Assembly: GCA_016795035.1 (NCBI GenBank) | Contig: JAEUIT010000015.1 | Span: 1-64,000, forward strand | Direction: 5' to 3' | DNA: 64,000 bases | DNA from: Phycisphaerae bacterium | GTDB lineage: Bacteria; Planctomycetota; Phycisphaerae; Phycisphaerales; SM1A02 | Shown here: in pieces, positions 1 through 8,731 of the stretch | Layout of the letters: each line of letters starts with the position of its first letter | Numbering within the stretch: position 1 is the first letter of the stretch | Notes under the pieces: model-generated | What the model saw: only the letters and a program-made list of their open reading frames with translations | Databases searched by the model: none | Told to the model about the DNA's origin: nothing | Position numbers and translations under genes: made by a program

Positions 1-252
1 GGGCCTCGACGAGCGCGGAAGGACCGGCGCGAGAAGCGCCGCGAGAAGGAAGATCCCCGGCCCGAGGATCGCCAGAAGAAAGAGCGGCCGCGAGTATCGC
101 GCCCCGACGTCGCGCCGCCGCGCGTCCATGATCTCGGAGTCCGTTGGTCGCGGCGCGCCGCACTCGGGACACGTCGTCGTCGTGACGTTTAACGAATAGC
201 CGCAGCGCAAGCAGCGGTCGAGGCCGTGGTCGTCGGGGAGGCCGTTCGTCAT
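1..252 (-). CDS. Partial zinc-ribbon membrane protein (C-terminus outside window)
   Basis: The minus strand is open from an ATG at 252 to the window edge, giving 84 residues. The N-terminus holds two zinc knuckles, CLRCGY and CPECGA, about ten residues apart. A hydrophobic segment follows (residues about 58-75, rich in Leu, Ile and Ala), so a single-pass or multi-pass membrane protein is likely. Short CxxCGY...CPECG ribbons fused to membrane helices are common in Planctomycetota proteins of unknown function. It lies just downstream of murF on the same strand, 60 bp away. No catalytic motif is visible and the C-terminus is missing, so function is unknown. Confidence 0.7.
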   Translation of the reverse strand, partial: MTNGLPDDHGLDRCLRCGYSLNVTTTTCPECGAPRPTDSEIMDARRRDVGARYSRPLFLLAILGPGIFLLAALLAPVLPRSSRP

Positions 253-314
253 CGAAGGGCGGAGAAGACAATGGAGAGAGGAAAATGGAGAGGCGCCCTC
301 TCCATTTTCTCTTT

Positions 315-1781
315 CTATTTTCTCTGCCTTTCCGCCATCCGCGTCAACACGCGCTCCATCGCCGCGCCCCGGCTTCCCTTCAGGAGAATCGCGTCGCCCG
401 CCGCGAAGGTCGCGAGGACCGCGTCGAGCGCCGCCGCGTCGAGTTCGGCGAACGAACGCGCGTGGCCACGCCAGCCCGCGCTCGACAGGCCCGCGAGCGT
501 GTCGGTCGCGAACGCGCCGACCGCGAGCACGACATCGATCGGCGTCTGGCGGCTCACTTCGGCGGCAACGCCTCCGACTTCGCGATGCAACTCGCGGGTG
601 GCGTCGCCGAGTTCGAGCATGTCGCCGAGGACGAGCACGCGCCGCCGCGCGCCGGGCGTGAGCTCGGCGAAGGCGCGGATCGACGCCGCCATGGCGTCGG
701 GATTCGCGTTGTAGGCGTCGTTGAAGATCGTGATCTCGCCGATGTCGACAGGTTCGAGCCGCATGCCGGACGGCTTCACGCCCGCGAGCCCGGCACGGAT
801 CTGGTCGTCATGCAACCCAAGCTCGCGGCCGACGATCACGGCGGCGAGCGCATTCATCGCGTTGTGCTCGCCAGGGAGCGCGAGGTCGAACGTCGCGACC
901 TTCCCCGCGGCGTCGCGCACGTCGATCGACTGGCCCGTCCCCGAGACGCGGCGGCCGACGAGCGCCGCGTCGCAGCTCGGCGTTCGAGCCGTGCCGAACC
1001 GTCGCACACGAGACGCACGGAGGCGGCGCCGCGCGATCGCGTCGAGGAGGATCTCGCTGCTCGCGTTCAAGACCGCGAGGCCCGAAACGTCGAGCGACTC
1101 GAGTAACGACGACTTCTCGCGGGCGATCGCCGCGAGCGAGCCGAGCCCTTCAAGATGCACGCGGCCGACCATCGTGACGACGGCGACCGTCGGCTTGGCG
1201 ATCGACGCGAGCGCGAGAATCTCGCCCGGCCGATTCATGCCGATCTCGACGACGACGTAGCGGTCGTCGGGCCGCGCCGCGAGAAGCGTGAGCGGCACGC
1301 CGATCTCGTTGTTGAAGCTCTTCGGACTCGCGGAGCCCTTCCAGGCTGCGCCGAGCGTGCCGTCGATCAGGCGCCGCGTCGTCGTCTTGCCGGCCGAGCC
1401 CGTGACCGCGATCACCGCAAGCGCAGAGAGCCGCTCGCGCCACGCCCGCGCGAGGTCGCCGAGCGCGCGACGACCGTCCGCGACGGCGAGGACGCAGCCG
1501 GTGCCCGGGAGCGAACCGACCTCGCGCTCGACGATCGCAATCGACGCCCCTCGTGCGAGCGCGTCGGCCGCGAAGGCGTTGCCGTCGAAGCGCTCGCCGC
1601 GGATCGCGACGAACGCCTTGCCGGCCTGCGCGTTCGGGCCGCTGCCGGTCATCTCGTCGCGCGAATCGATCGACACGCCGCACGGCATGCCGTTCGGGTT
1701 CGACGGCCGAACGAGCCACGAACCGGCGACGGCATCGCGGATCTCGTCGAAGGTGAGAAACGACGCCACTCCCCCGCTCAT
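315..1781 (-). CDS. murF: UDP-N-acetylmuramoyl-tripeptide--D-alanyl-D-alanine ligase
   Basis: Cytoplasmic Mur ligase that joins D-Ala-D-Ala to UDP-MurNAc-tripeptide, the last cytoplasmic ligase step of peptidoglycan precursor synthesis. The 488-aa product is of normal MurF length. The ATP-binding loop GSAGKTTT is at residues 128-135, preceded by the N-terminal UDP-substrate domain with VSIDSRD (residues 36-42) and followed by the FNNEIGVPLTLL and NDAYNANPDAM stretches typical of MurF. The start at 1781 was chosen because its ATG overlaps the murE stop codon (ATGA, 1778-1781), which implies translational coupling. A longer reading frame upstream runs inside murE and is discarded. Identity is firm from family motifs and the murE neighbour. 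Confidence 0.95.
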   Translation of the reverse strand: MSGGVASFLTFDEIRDAVAGSWLVRPSNPNGMPCGVSIDSRDEMTGSGPNAQAGKAFVAIRGERFDGNAFAADALARGASIAIVEREVGSLPGTGCVLAVADGRRALGDLARAWRERLSALAVIAVTGSAGKTTTRRLIDGTLGAAWKGSASPKSFNNEIGVPLTLLAARPDDRYVVVEIGMNRPGEILALASIAKPTVAVVTMVGRVHLEGLGSLAAIAREKSSLLESLDVSGLAVLNASSEILLDAIARRRLRASRVRRFGTARTPSCDAALVGRRVSGTGQSIDVRDAAGKVATFDLALPGEHNAMNALAAVIVGRELGLHDDQIRAGLAGVKPSGMRLEPVDIGEITIFNDAYNANPDAMAASIRAFAELTPGARRRVLVLGDMLELGDATRELHREVGGVAAEVSRQTPIDVVLAVGAFATDTLAGLSSAGWRGHARSFAELDAAALDAVLATFAAGDAILLKGSRGAAMERVLTRMAERQRK

Positions 1782-3304
1782 GACGCGCTCCCCGCCATCT
1801 GGTCTTCCATCGCCGCGCGGGCGACGAGGCGATCGTCGAACGCGCGCTTCTCGGTGCCGACGATCTGGTAGTCCTCGTGGCCCTTGCCCGCGATAAGGAC
1901 GACGTCGCCGCGCCGCGCCGCCCGCACCGCGAGCGCGATCGCCTTCGCGCGATCGACTTCGACGTCGACCTTCGGCTTGGCGTTCGTCGGCACGCCCGCG
2001 ACGATGTCCGCGACGATCGCCTGCGGATCTTCGGTGCGCGGGTTGTCGCTCGTCACGATGACGTGGTCGGCGTGGGCGCACGCCACCGCTGCCATGCGCG
2101 GCCGCTTCGTCCGGTCGCGGTCGCCGCCGCAGCCAAAGACGACGCGGAGTTGTCCGCCGTCCGGCACCACCGGCCGAAGCGCGGTCAGGACGTTCAGGAG
2201 CGCGTCGTCGGAATGCGCGTAGTCGACGAGGACGGAGAAGCCGACGTCATTCGCGCGGGCCGCGACGACCGGCTGCAGGCGCCCCGGCGGCGCCTCGCAG
2301 CTGCGGAGCGCGTGCTCGAGCGTCGCACCGTCGATGCCTTGCGTCCACGCGGCGGCGGCGGCCTCGAGCGCGTTGATCGCGTTGTGCCGACCGACCAAGG
2401 GCAGCGGAATCGTGAACGTGCCCCACGGCCCGCGGAAGGTCACGCGCATCGCGGTGAGGCCGACGTCCTCGATCGAGGCGAGGCAGTCGGCCCTCGGATC
2501 GGTGAGCGAGCACGCGAGCCGGTTCGAGCGGCCCACGTCCATCCGCTTCGACCAGGGATCGTCGACGTTCAGGATGCGCCACGCGTCGTCGTCGAGCGAC
2601 TCGAAGAGGATCGCCTTCGCCGCGGCGTAGGCGTCCATCGTCTTGTGGTAGTCGAGGTGGTCGCCGGTCAGGTTCGTGAACGACGCGCAGTCGAAGCGCA
2701 CCCCTGCGACACGGCCCTGATGGAGCGCGTGGCTCGACACCTCCATCGACGCGTGCGTGCAGCCGTTCGCGACCATGCGGCCGAAGAGCGCCGCGAGCTC
2801 GAAGGCGCCGGGCGTCGTCAGGTTCGACGGCGTGCGGCCCGCGCCGTCGTCGATCTCGACCGTGCCGATGAGGCCCGACTTCGCCTTCGTGCGCGGCGCG
2901 CTCGCGGCGAGGAGTTGCTGGGTGAGGTACGCGATCGTCGTCTTGCCGTTCGTGCCGGTCACGCCCAGGACGCGAAGCTCGCGCGTCGGATCGCCGTGGA
3001 AGCGATGCGCGATCGTAGCCGCGGTGCGCGCGGGGTCGGCGGTCGTCGCCGCGACGATGCCGCGCACGCCGTCCGGGAGTTCGAGCGCCGCGTCGCCGAG
3101 GATCGCGACGGCGCCGCGCCCGATCGCATCGGCGACGAAGGCGCGCCCGTCCTTCGCGGTGCCAGCGCGGGCGACGAAGAGTCCGCCCGCCGTCACGCGT
3201 CGGCTGTCATCGGTGATCGAACGAATGTCGAGATCGCGCCACGCCGTGCCCGCCGTCGGCGCGACGGCAATGGGCAGGTCGGCGAAGAGAGTCGAGAGGA
3301 GCAT
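1778..3304 (-). CDS. murE: UDP-MurNAc-L-alanyl-D-glutamate--2,6-diaminopimelate ligase
   Basis: Cytoplasmic Mur ligase that adds the third peptide residue to the UDP-MurNAc-dipeptide. The 508-aa product carries the P-loop GTNGKTT (117-123), the central ligase motif TNLTGDHLDYH (around 210-220), GCGGDRDRTKRP (391-402) and DNPR (420-423). DNPR is the motif that marks meso-diaminopimelate as the added amino acid, so the wall is inferred to be of meso-DAP type. This fits the finding that many planctomycetes do make peptidoglycan. Its stop overlaps the murF start by 4 bp, so the two genes are co-translated. The 5' side is separated from the next minus-strand gene by a hairpin repeat element. Confidence 0.96.
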   Translation of the reverse strand: MLLSTLFADLPIAVAPTAGTAWRDLDIRSITDDSRRVTAGGLFVARAGTAKDGRAFVADAIGRGAVAILGDAALELPDGVRGIVAATTADPARTAATIAHRFHGDPTRELRVLGVTGTNGKTTIAYLTQQLLAASAPRTKAKSGLIGTVEIDDGAGRTPSNLTTPGAFELAALFGRMVANGCTHASMEVSSHALHQGRVAGVRFDCASFTNLTGDHLDYHKTMDAYAAAKAILFESLDDDAWRILNVDDPWSKRMDVGRSNRLACSLTDPRADCLASIEDVGLTAMRVTFRGPWGTFTIPLPLVGRHNAINALEAAAAAWTQGIDGATLEHALRSCEAPPGRLQPVVAARANDVGFSVLVDYAHSDDALLNVLTALRPVVPDGGQLRVVFGCGGDRDRTKRPRMAAVACAHADHVIVTSDNPRTEDPQAIVADIVAGVPTNAKPKVDVEVDRAKAIALAVRAARRGDVVLIAGKGHEDYQIVGTEKRAFDDRLVARAAMEDQMAGSAS

Positions 3305-3320
3305 GGGGGGAAGAAGAAAG

Positions 3321-3514
3321 GGAGTCAGGATGCAGGAGTCAGGAGTCAGTGGCCAGCGGGAGGTCTGTCGGTCGAGCTCAGGGTCGAGGGTTCACTATTT
3401 TGGGCTCGGAACGGCTCGTCGGGCGCTGGCTCGAAAGGAGCGAGGCGAAGAATCGGTATGTCGAGACGCGCCATGGCGTACCCCCTGACTCCTGAATCCT
3501 GAATCCTGACTCCC
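3321..3514. repeat. TCAGGA-heptad hairpin element, copy A
   Basis: The left arm at 3321-3352 is built from GGAGTCAGGA-type heptads and is almost perfectly complementary to the right arm at 3482-3514 (CTGACTCC / TGAATCC heptads), so about 30 bp can pair around a roughly 130-bp centre. The element lies about 40 bp past the stop of the PerM-type transporter and just upstream of murE. Related elements occur at 7707, 21463 and 32284. It contains no credible gene. The hairpin could end or attenuate transcription from the transporter gene; that is inference. Confidence 0.85.
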
Positions 3515-3555
3515 TTCGCGCACGGCGCTCACACCACCCCCCCACGCACTGCTTG

Positions 3556-5337
3556 TCACTCCTTCTGCTCCAGCGGCAGCGGATCGCTCACCTCGCCGCG
3601 GGACCAGGCTCGCACGCGCGGGAGGATCACCTCGCGGAGGAGGATCTTGCCGCACGCCGCGGCGGGGATCGCCAGGATCATGCCGTACACGCCGGCCACC
3701 GAGCCGCCGGCCAAGATCGCGACGACGATCGTCACCGGGTCGAGATCCGTCGCCTTGCCCGCGATCATCGGCGTGAGCACGTAGCTCTCGACGGTCTGGA
3801 CGATCATGAAGACGACCGTGGGCCAAAGGAGGATCGCCCACCACGACATCCGCATCGACGGGTCGAGCTGGAGTTGGTCGAAGAGGAGGAAGCCGACCGC
3901 GAGCGGAAGGCCGACGCCGCCCAGGTACGGCACGAGCGACATCGCGCCGACGAGGAGTCCGAGCGTGATCGCGTAGGGCACGCCGCAGAAGATCCACCCG
4001 ATCGCGAACATCGCCCCCATGATGCCGGCGATGACGATGCGGCCGCGCACGAAGCCCGAGACCGCGCGATCCATCATCGCGATGAGTTCGACCCAGCGGG
4101 CCCGGTTCTTCTCCGGGATGAGTCCCCGACCGAAGTCGACGATCATCGGGAAGGACACGCTGAAGAAGTAGAAGTAGAAGGGAACGAGGAAGGCGAGGAG
4201 CGAGAGCTGGACGATCCAGAGGAGGAATTGCCCGACGCTCTCGACGGTCGAGCCGAGCGCGCCGAGGATCTTCCACGGGGCGCTGCCGACGCGGGCGAGG
4301 CCCGACGGCGCCGCCGAGGCTGCAACGTCGTGTTCCGGAAGCGGCGCGAGGCCGAGGGCATCGAGTTCGGCGCGGACGATCGCCCGCACCCGCTCGTCCT
4401 CCTCGAAGGCCCGTCGCGCCGCCGCCTCGCGCTCCTCGCGCTCGCGGTCGTCATGCGTGTCGCGTGCGGTGCCGGCGGGTGGCGGCGCGTCGCTCGCGTC
4501 GGAGGCGCCCGAGGGCGACGCCGTCGGCTTCTCGCCGGTCGCGCCCTTCGGCGTGGCGGCCTTCGTCTTCTCGTCCGGCGCGCTCTTCGGCGTCGTCGCG
4601 GGGGGCGCCGCAGCCGCCTTCTCGTTGGCCTTCTCGTTCGCCTGTTCGCCCCCCTTCTCGACCACCTTTTCGGCGGGCTTCTCGTTGGCGTTCGCTGGCG
4701 TCGCAGGAGCTGTCTTCCCGTCGGTGGGCGTCGAGACGGCGTCGGTCTCGGTCTTCTCCGTGTCGGCCCCGTCGGCATCCGTGGCATCGGCCTTCGTCTC
4801 GGCCGAACCGCGGAACCATCCCACGAACTCCCGCAACGTCGTCCGCATCTCTTCCGGCGCGAACTCGACGAGGCGATCGGCGAACTGGTTGAACTGCCCG
4901 GTCCGCACTTGGCGGACGAGATTCACCGTCTCGCCGATCGCGCGGGGAATGGTCAGCGTGCCTGCAACGGTGACGCCGACGCCGACCGTGAGGAGGATGA
5001 TGAGGACGGCGCCCGGGCGCGTGATGCCGCGGAATCGGCAGAGGCGCTGCACCACCGGCTCGAAGAGGTACGCGAGGACGAGCGCGATCAAGAGCGGAAC
5101 CGTGACGCTCCGCATCCAATAGCCGACGTAGACGATGCCGACGAGCGAGAGAATCGTGACGACGTCGCGCACGCCCTGGATCTGCCAGAGGTGGAGATGC
5201 GCCGCGGGCGGCAACGTGGACTTGTCCGCGTCGGGCGCGGGGCTTCCGCCCGCGGAGGACGGCGCGGTCCCGGTGGCGGGTCTCGCGTCGTCGCCGGGGC
5301 GACCGCTGGACGACTCAGGCGACGGCATGTTCGACAT
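3556..5337 (-). CDS. AI-2E/PerM family transporter with long charged linker
   Basis: Polytopic inner-membrane protein of the AI-2E exporter (PerM, UPF0118) family. The 593-aa form starts at ATG 5337 (MSNMPSPES); ATG 5328 is also possible, and an upstream ATG at 5445 would overlap the divergent gene. N-terminal helices include VVTILSLVGIVYVGYW and LLIALVLAYLFEP. The family C-terminal membrane block is present (YAITLGLLVGAMSLVPYLGG, then YVLTPMIAGKATDLDPVTIV). Between the halves, where the extracytoplasmic loop of the family lies, is a low-complexity Ala/Lys/Glu/Pro-rich insertion of roughly 120 residues (about 203-325). This makes the protein much longer than the usual 350-400 aa. The substrate is unknown; family members have been linked to autoinducer-2, Na+ or other export. 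Confidence 0.88.
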   Translation of the reverse strand: MSNMPSPESSSGRPGDDARPATGTAPSSAGGSPAPDADKSTLPPAAHLHLWQIQGVRDVVTILSLVGIVYVGYWMRSVTVPLLIALVLAYLFEPVVQRLCRFRGITRPGAVLIILLTVGVGVTVAGTLTIPRAIGETVNLVRQVRTGQFNQFADRLVEFAPEEMRTTLREFVGWFRGSAETKADATDADGADTEKTETDAVSTPTDGKTAPATPANANEKPAEKVVEKGGEQANEKANEKAAAAPPATTPKSAPDEKTKAATPKGATGEKPTASPSGASDASDAPPPAGTARDTHDDREREEREAAARRAFEEDERVRAIVRAELDALGLAPLPEHDVAASAAPSGLARVGSAPWKILGALGSTVESVGQFLLWIVQLSLLAFLVPFYFYFFSVSFPMIVDFGRGLIPEKNRARWVELIAMMDRAVSGFVRGRIVIAGIMGAMFAIGWIFCGVPYAITLGLLVGAMSLVPYLGGVGLPLAVGFLLFDQLQLDPSMRMSWWAILLWPTVVFMIVQTVESYVLTPMIAGKATDLDPVTIVVAILAGGSVAGVYGMILAIPAAACGKILLREVILPRVRAWSRGEVSDPLPLEQKE

Positions 5338-5430
5338 CCGGGGGCGGATCGTACTTCGCGGCGCGAACTCGCGATTCCGTCCGCACGAAATGCGTCGCTC
5401 GCCTTTACGATTGTCCCGCGGAGGTTCGAC

Positions 5431-6681
5431 ATGCGGCAACGACACGCGTTCGCTAGGGCCCTCACCCGGATCCTCATCGGCTCCGTCACCCGAACTCTCA
5501 TCTGCGGGTCCGTCGTCACGGCGGCGCTCGTCGTTTCAGCGCGCGCCGACGCTCGGCCCGCCGACGCGTTCCCCGACGACTGGTTCTTCAGCGGCAAGGA
5601 TCGCCCCGCGCCCCTGAAGGAACTCGAAGGAAAGCCCGCCCCCGAACTCTCGACGCAGCAGTGGATCGGCGACAGCGTGAAGCTGTCCGACCTGCGCGGC
5701 AAGGTCGTCGTCGTCGACTTCTGGGCGACGTGGTGCGGCCCGTGCATGGCTTCGATCCCGCACAACGTGGAGTTGGTCGACAAGTACAAGGACAAGGGCC
5801 TCGCCTTCGTCGGCATCCACGACTCGAACTCGGGCTGGGACAAGGCCGACGGCGTCGTGAAGGACAAGAAGATCAACTACCCCGTCGCGCTTGACCAAGG
5901 CGGCGCGTCGACGAAGGCCTACAACCTCCAATTCTGGCCGACGTACGTCGTCATCGACCACACCGGCACGGTTCGCGCCGCGGGCCTCGTGCCCGACAAG
6001 GTCGGCGACGTCGTCGAAGCGCTGTTGAAGGAGTTGCCCGCATCGGGCGTCGCGGTCGCCACGCCCGGCGCGAGCAACGCCGAGTGGTACTACGCCCCCG
6101 CCGATCGGCCGAAGACGCTCGTCGTGCGCGAAGGGAAGCCCGTCGCGCCGCTCCTCCCCGCACTCGACGGACCGACCTACGCGAAGGACCGCTGGATCGG
6201 CGCCCCTCGCCCGCCTGCAACGTGGAGTAATCGCGTCGTCGTCCTCCACTTCTTCAGCCCGACGAACCCGATCAGCATGCGGCAACTGAAGGACGTCGAC
6301 GCGCTCGCGAAAGACCTCGAGGCGCAGGGCGTCACCTTCATCGGCGTCTGCGACGCGACCGCCGATCCCGGGCGCACGGCCGCAATCCTCAAGGAGCGCG
6401 GCATCACCATCCCGATCCTCCGCGACGGCCTTGGAAAATCGGAGTCGCCCGCCCCCCAGACCTTCGGCGACGGCACGATGACGAAGTCGCTCGGCGTCGT
6501 CTTCGCGCCGACCACGATCGTCGTCGACCGCGGCGGCACGCTCCGCGTTGCAGGCGCCCGCGTCGACAAACTCAAGGACATCGCGAACAAACTTCTCGCC
6601 GAACGCGTTACCGTGCCTGCCGCCGGTCCCGCTTCGGGATCGGGCGCGCCGGCATCCTCGGCCACGAACGGAACCTCATGA
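5431..6681 (+). CDS. Exported protein with two thioredoxin-like (TlpA/AhpC) domains
   Basis: 416-aa secreted or periplasmic protein. It starts at ATG 5431 with a GGAGG ribosome site at about 5420 and has an N-terminal signal segment (LICGSVVTAALVVSARA, residues about 23-39). Domain 1 (about 65-205) is TlpA-like with the redox motif WCGPC (cysteines 102 and 105) and the cis-Pro region FWPTYVVID. Domain 2 (about 240-395) keeps the same fold signature (VVVLHFFSP...TTIVVDRGG) but has Thr-Asn-Pro-Ile where CxxC would be, so it is probably not redox active. The stop overlaps the moxR start (ATGA), making this the first gene of the Bat-type operon. Thiol redox proteins upstream of moxR suggest envelope stress or disulfide maintenance; that role is inferred. 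Confidence 0.88.
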   Translation: MRQRHAFARALTRILIGSVTRTLICGSVVTAALVVSARADARPADAFPDDWFFSGKDRPAPLKELEGKPAPELSTQQWIGDSVKLSDLRGKVVVVDFWATWCGPCMASIPHNVELVDKYKDKGLAFVGIHDSNSGWDKADGVVKDKKINYPVALDQGGASTKAYNLQFWPTYVVIDHTGTVRAAGLVPDKVGDVVEALLKELPASGVAVATPGASNAEWYYAPADRPKTLVVREGKPVAPLLPALDGPTYAKDRWIGAPRPPATWSNRVVVLHFFSPTNPISMRQLKDVDALAKDLEAQGVTFIGVCDATADPGRTAAILKERGITIPILRDGLGKSESPAPQTFGDGTMTKSLGVVFAPTTIVVDRGGTLRVAGARVDKLKDIANKLLAERVTVPAAGPASGSGAPASSATNGTS

Positions 6682-7703
6682 CGAACGTTGCATCCCCCGC
6701 GTCGCATCGCCCGCATCAGAACGGCACGTCGACGGGCACCGGCGCGTGCCCCTTCGCCGACACCGTCCGCACCCATGTCGCCCGCACGGTCGTCGGCCAG
6801 GACGTCGTCGTCGAGCGCGTCCTCATCGCGCTCCTGACCGGCGGCCACCTCCTCCTCGAAGGCGTGCCCGGCATCGCGAAGACGCTCCTCGTCCAGTCGG
6901 TCGCGAAGGCGATCGACCTCAAGTTCGCCCGCATCCAGTTCACGATCGACCTTCTGCCGTCGGACATCCTCGGCGCGGAAATCCTCGATCAGAAGTCGGG
7001 CGAGTTCCGCGTGCACTTCGGCCCGATCGTCACCAACCTTCTGCTCGCCGACGAAATCAACCGCGCCTCGCCGAAGGTGCAGTCGGCGCTCCTCGAGGCA
7101 ATGCAGGAGCGGCGCGTCTCGATCGGCGACAAGACCTACGACCTGCCGGCCCCCTTCCTCGTCATCGCGACGCAGAACCCGATCGAGCAGTCCGGCACGT
7201 TCGAACTCCCGGAAGCGCAGCTCGACCGCTTCATGCTTCGCCACCGCCTCCGCTATCCGTCGCAAGCCGACGAGGCCGAGGTCGTGCGCCGCAGCCTTGC
7301 GCTCAAGCTCAAGAAGCAAGGCGACGGCGCCGTGCCCATGTCCGCGTTCGACGCGATCGAACGCACAAGTCCGCTGCATCTCCGCGACCTGAGCGAGGCG
7401 ATGGCCGCGGTGCAGAACGTGCATGTGAGCGACGTCTTCGTGCGCGACTGCGTCGAGCTCGTCACGCGCACGCGCAAGCACCCCGACATCGAGCTCGGCT
7501 GCAGCCCGCGCGCGGCGATCGCGCTCGTGCATGCGAGCCGCGCCCGCGCGTACATCTACGGCCGTAGCTACACGATCCCCGAAGACTTCTTCGCGCTCGC
7601 CGAAGACGTGATCCTCCACCGCATGCGCCTGACCTACGAAGCGCTCGCGACCGGCAAGAAGCCGATGGATGTGCTGGAGGGGCTGTTGCGGTCGCTGGCA
7701 TGA
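6678..7703 (+). CDS. MoxR-family AAA+ ATPase
   Basis: Cytoplasmic AAA+ ATPase of 341 aa, the family norm. Walker A is GVPGIAKT (62-69), Walker B is LLLADEINRA with Asp125 and Glu126, and sensor 1 is in FLVIATQNPIEQ. The C-terminal lid holds the GCSPRAAIAL signature. MoxR proteins act with VWA-domain partners as chaperone-like remodelers, and the downstream DUF58 and VWA genes supply the usual partners. The start overlaps the previous stop by 4 bp (ATGA at 6678), so translation is coupled. A hairpin repeat lies 4 bp past the stop, between this gene and the DUF58 gene, and may lower downstream expression. Confidence 0.95.
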   Translation: MTNVASPASHRPHQNGTSTGTGACPFADTVRTHVARTVVGQDVVVERVLIALLTGGHLLLEGVPGIAKTLLVQSVAKAIDLKFARIQFTIDLLPSDILGAEILDQKSGEFRVHFGPIVTNLLLADEINRASPKVQSALLEAMQERRVSIGDKTYDLPAPFLVIATQNPIEQSGTFELPEAQLDRFMLRHRLRYPSQADEAEVVRRSLALKLKKQGDGAVPMSAFDAIERTSPLHLRDLSEAMAAVQNVHVSDVFVRDCVELVTRTRKHPDIELGCSPRAAIALVHASRARAYIYGRSYTIPEDFFALAEDVILHRMRLTYEALATGKKPMDVLEGLLRSLA

Positions 7704-7706
7704 GAA

Positions 7707-7810
7707 GGAGTCAGGATTGAGGAGTCAGGAGTCAGTGGAAGGCAACATGCTCAGGCCGCGAGTGCCTTTCACTGACTCCTGACTCCTGACTCCCGAATCC
7801 TGACTCCTGA
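7707..7810. repeat. TCAGGA-heptad hairpin element, copy B
   Basis: The left arm 7707-7738 (GGAGTCAGGA-type heptads) pairs with the right arm from about 7770 (CACTGACTCCTGACTCC and further heptads to about 7810) around a short centre of about 33 bp. It begins only 4 bp after the moxR stop and ends about 36 bp before the DUF58 gene, so it sits inside an operon. The junction tgcctttCACTGACTCC resembles those of copies C and D, which supports common descent. Confidence 0.85.
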
Positions 7811-7846
7811 ATTCGGGTCGCCTCACTTTCTCCTCGATTCTCCTGC

Positions 7847-8731
7847 ATGCCTACCGCCCACTCCACCCTCGGCCCGCCGGACGCGCTCGCGCATGGCGAC
7901 TTCGAGATGGTCGTGCGGCGCCTCGCCGACGATCTCGCCTTCGGCATGGACGCGTCGCTCTTCGTCGGCTCGGGCCTTGAGTACGCGCAGTCGCGGCTCT
8001 ATCAGCCGGGCGACTCGGTGAAGATGATCGACTGGCGACTCACCGCGCGCACCGGCAAGGCGCACGTGAAGGAGTACCAAACGCTCAAGCGCACCTCGAT
8101 CCATCTGGTCGTCGACACGTCGGCGTCGATGGCGGTGGCGTCGACGCCCCTCTCGAAGCACGATCTCGCGGTGTGGATCGCGGCGGCGATCGGCCTCGTC
8201 GGACAGCGACGCCTGAGCCCGGTCGCGGTGCTCGGCGCGGGCGAGCGCGAGACGCGCCACCAGCCGACCTTGAACAAGAACGAGTTCTTCCACGCGCTCG
8301 AGCCGCTTCGCCTCGCGCACTACGGCGAAGGCACGCGTCTCGCCGAGCGGCTCGACGACCTCGACGTGCGCGCCGACCGCTCGAGCGTGATCGTCGTCCT
8401 GAGCGACATGCACGACCTCGACGCGGTGGCGTCGCTCCGCCGGATCGCACAGCGCCACGACGTCATCGGCCTCCACCTCGAAGATCCGAGCGAAGCGCAC
8501 GCCCGCGAGCGCGGCCTCCGCGCCGGCTTCTTCCGCGGCCGCGAGGCGGAGACTGGGCGCGTCTTCCTCGCCCACGGCCGCACGCGCATCGCCCGCGCCG
8601 CCGAAGCGCTGCGCGAAGACCTCCTGAAGGCGGGCGTCAGCTACCTCCGACTCATGACCGACGAACCCTTCCTCGCGCCCCTCCGGCACTTCCTCGCAAG
8701 CCGCGGCGCCTTCGCGCGAGGTCGCGGATGA
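7847..8731 (+). CDS. DUF58-domain protein (MoxR partner)
   Basis: 294-aa protein of the DUF58 family that accompanies MoxR ATPases in almost all Bat-type loci. The family signature YQPGDSVKMIDWR is at 52-64, followed by TGKAHVKEY. A VWA-like metal-site motif DTSASM is at 90-95. No membrane segment is obvious, so it is probably cytoplasmic or peripheral, working with MoxR and the membrane VWA proteins. Its stop overlaps the next start (ATGA, 8728-8731). The start is preceded by 36 bp of spacer after hairpin element B and no strong Shine-Dalgarno is seen, so the exact start is less certain than the identity. Confidence 0.93.
   Translation: MPTAHSTLGPPDALAHGDFEMVVRRLADDLAFGMDASLFVGSGLEYAQSRLYQPGDSVKMIDWRLTARTGKAHVKEYQTLKRTSIHLVVDTSASMAVASTPLSKHDLAVWIAAAIGLVGQRRLSPVAVLGAGERETRHQPTLNKNEFFHALEPLRLAHYGEGTRLAERLDDLDVRADRSSVIVVLSDMHDLDAVASLRRIAQRHDVIGLHLEDPSEAHARERGLRAGFFRGREAETGRVFLAHGRTRIARAAEALREDLLKAGVSYLRLMTDEPFLAPLRHFLASRGAFARGRG

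Noticed and set aside
3553-5430. In-frame extension of the first thioredoxin-type protein by 626 codons upstream
   Set aside because: It is antisense to the PerM-type transporter and has shadow composition; ATG 5431 has a GGAGG site and opens the signal peptide.
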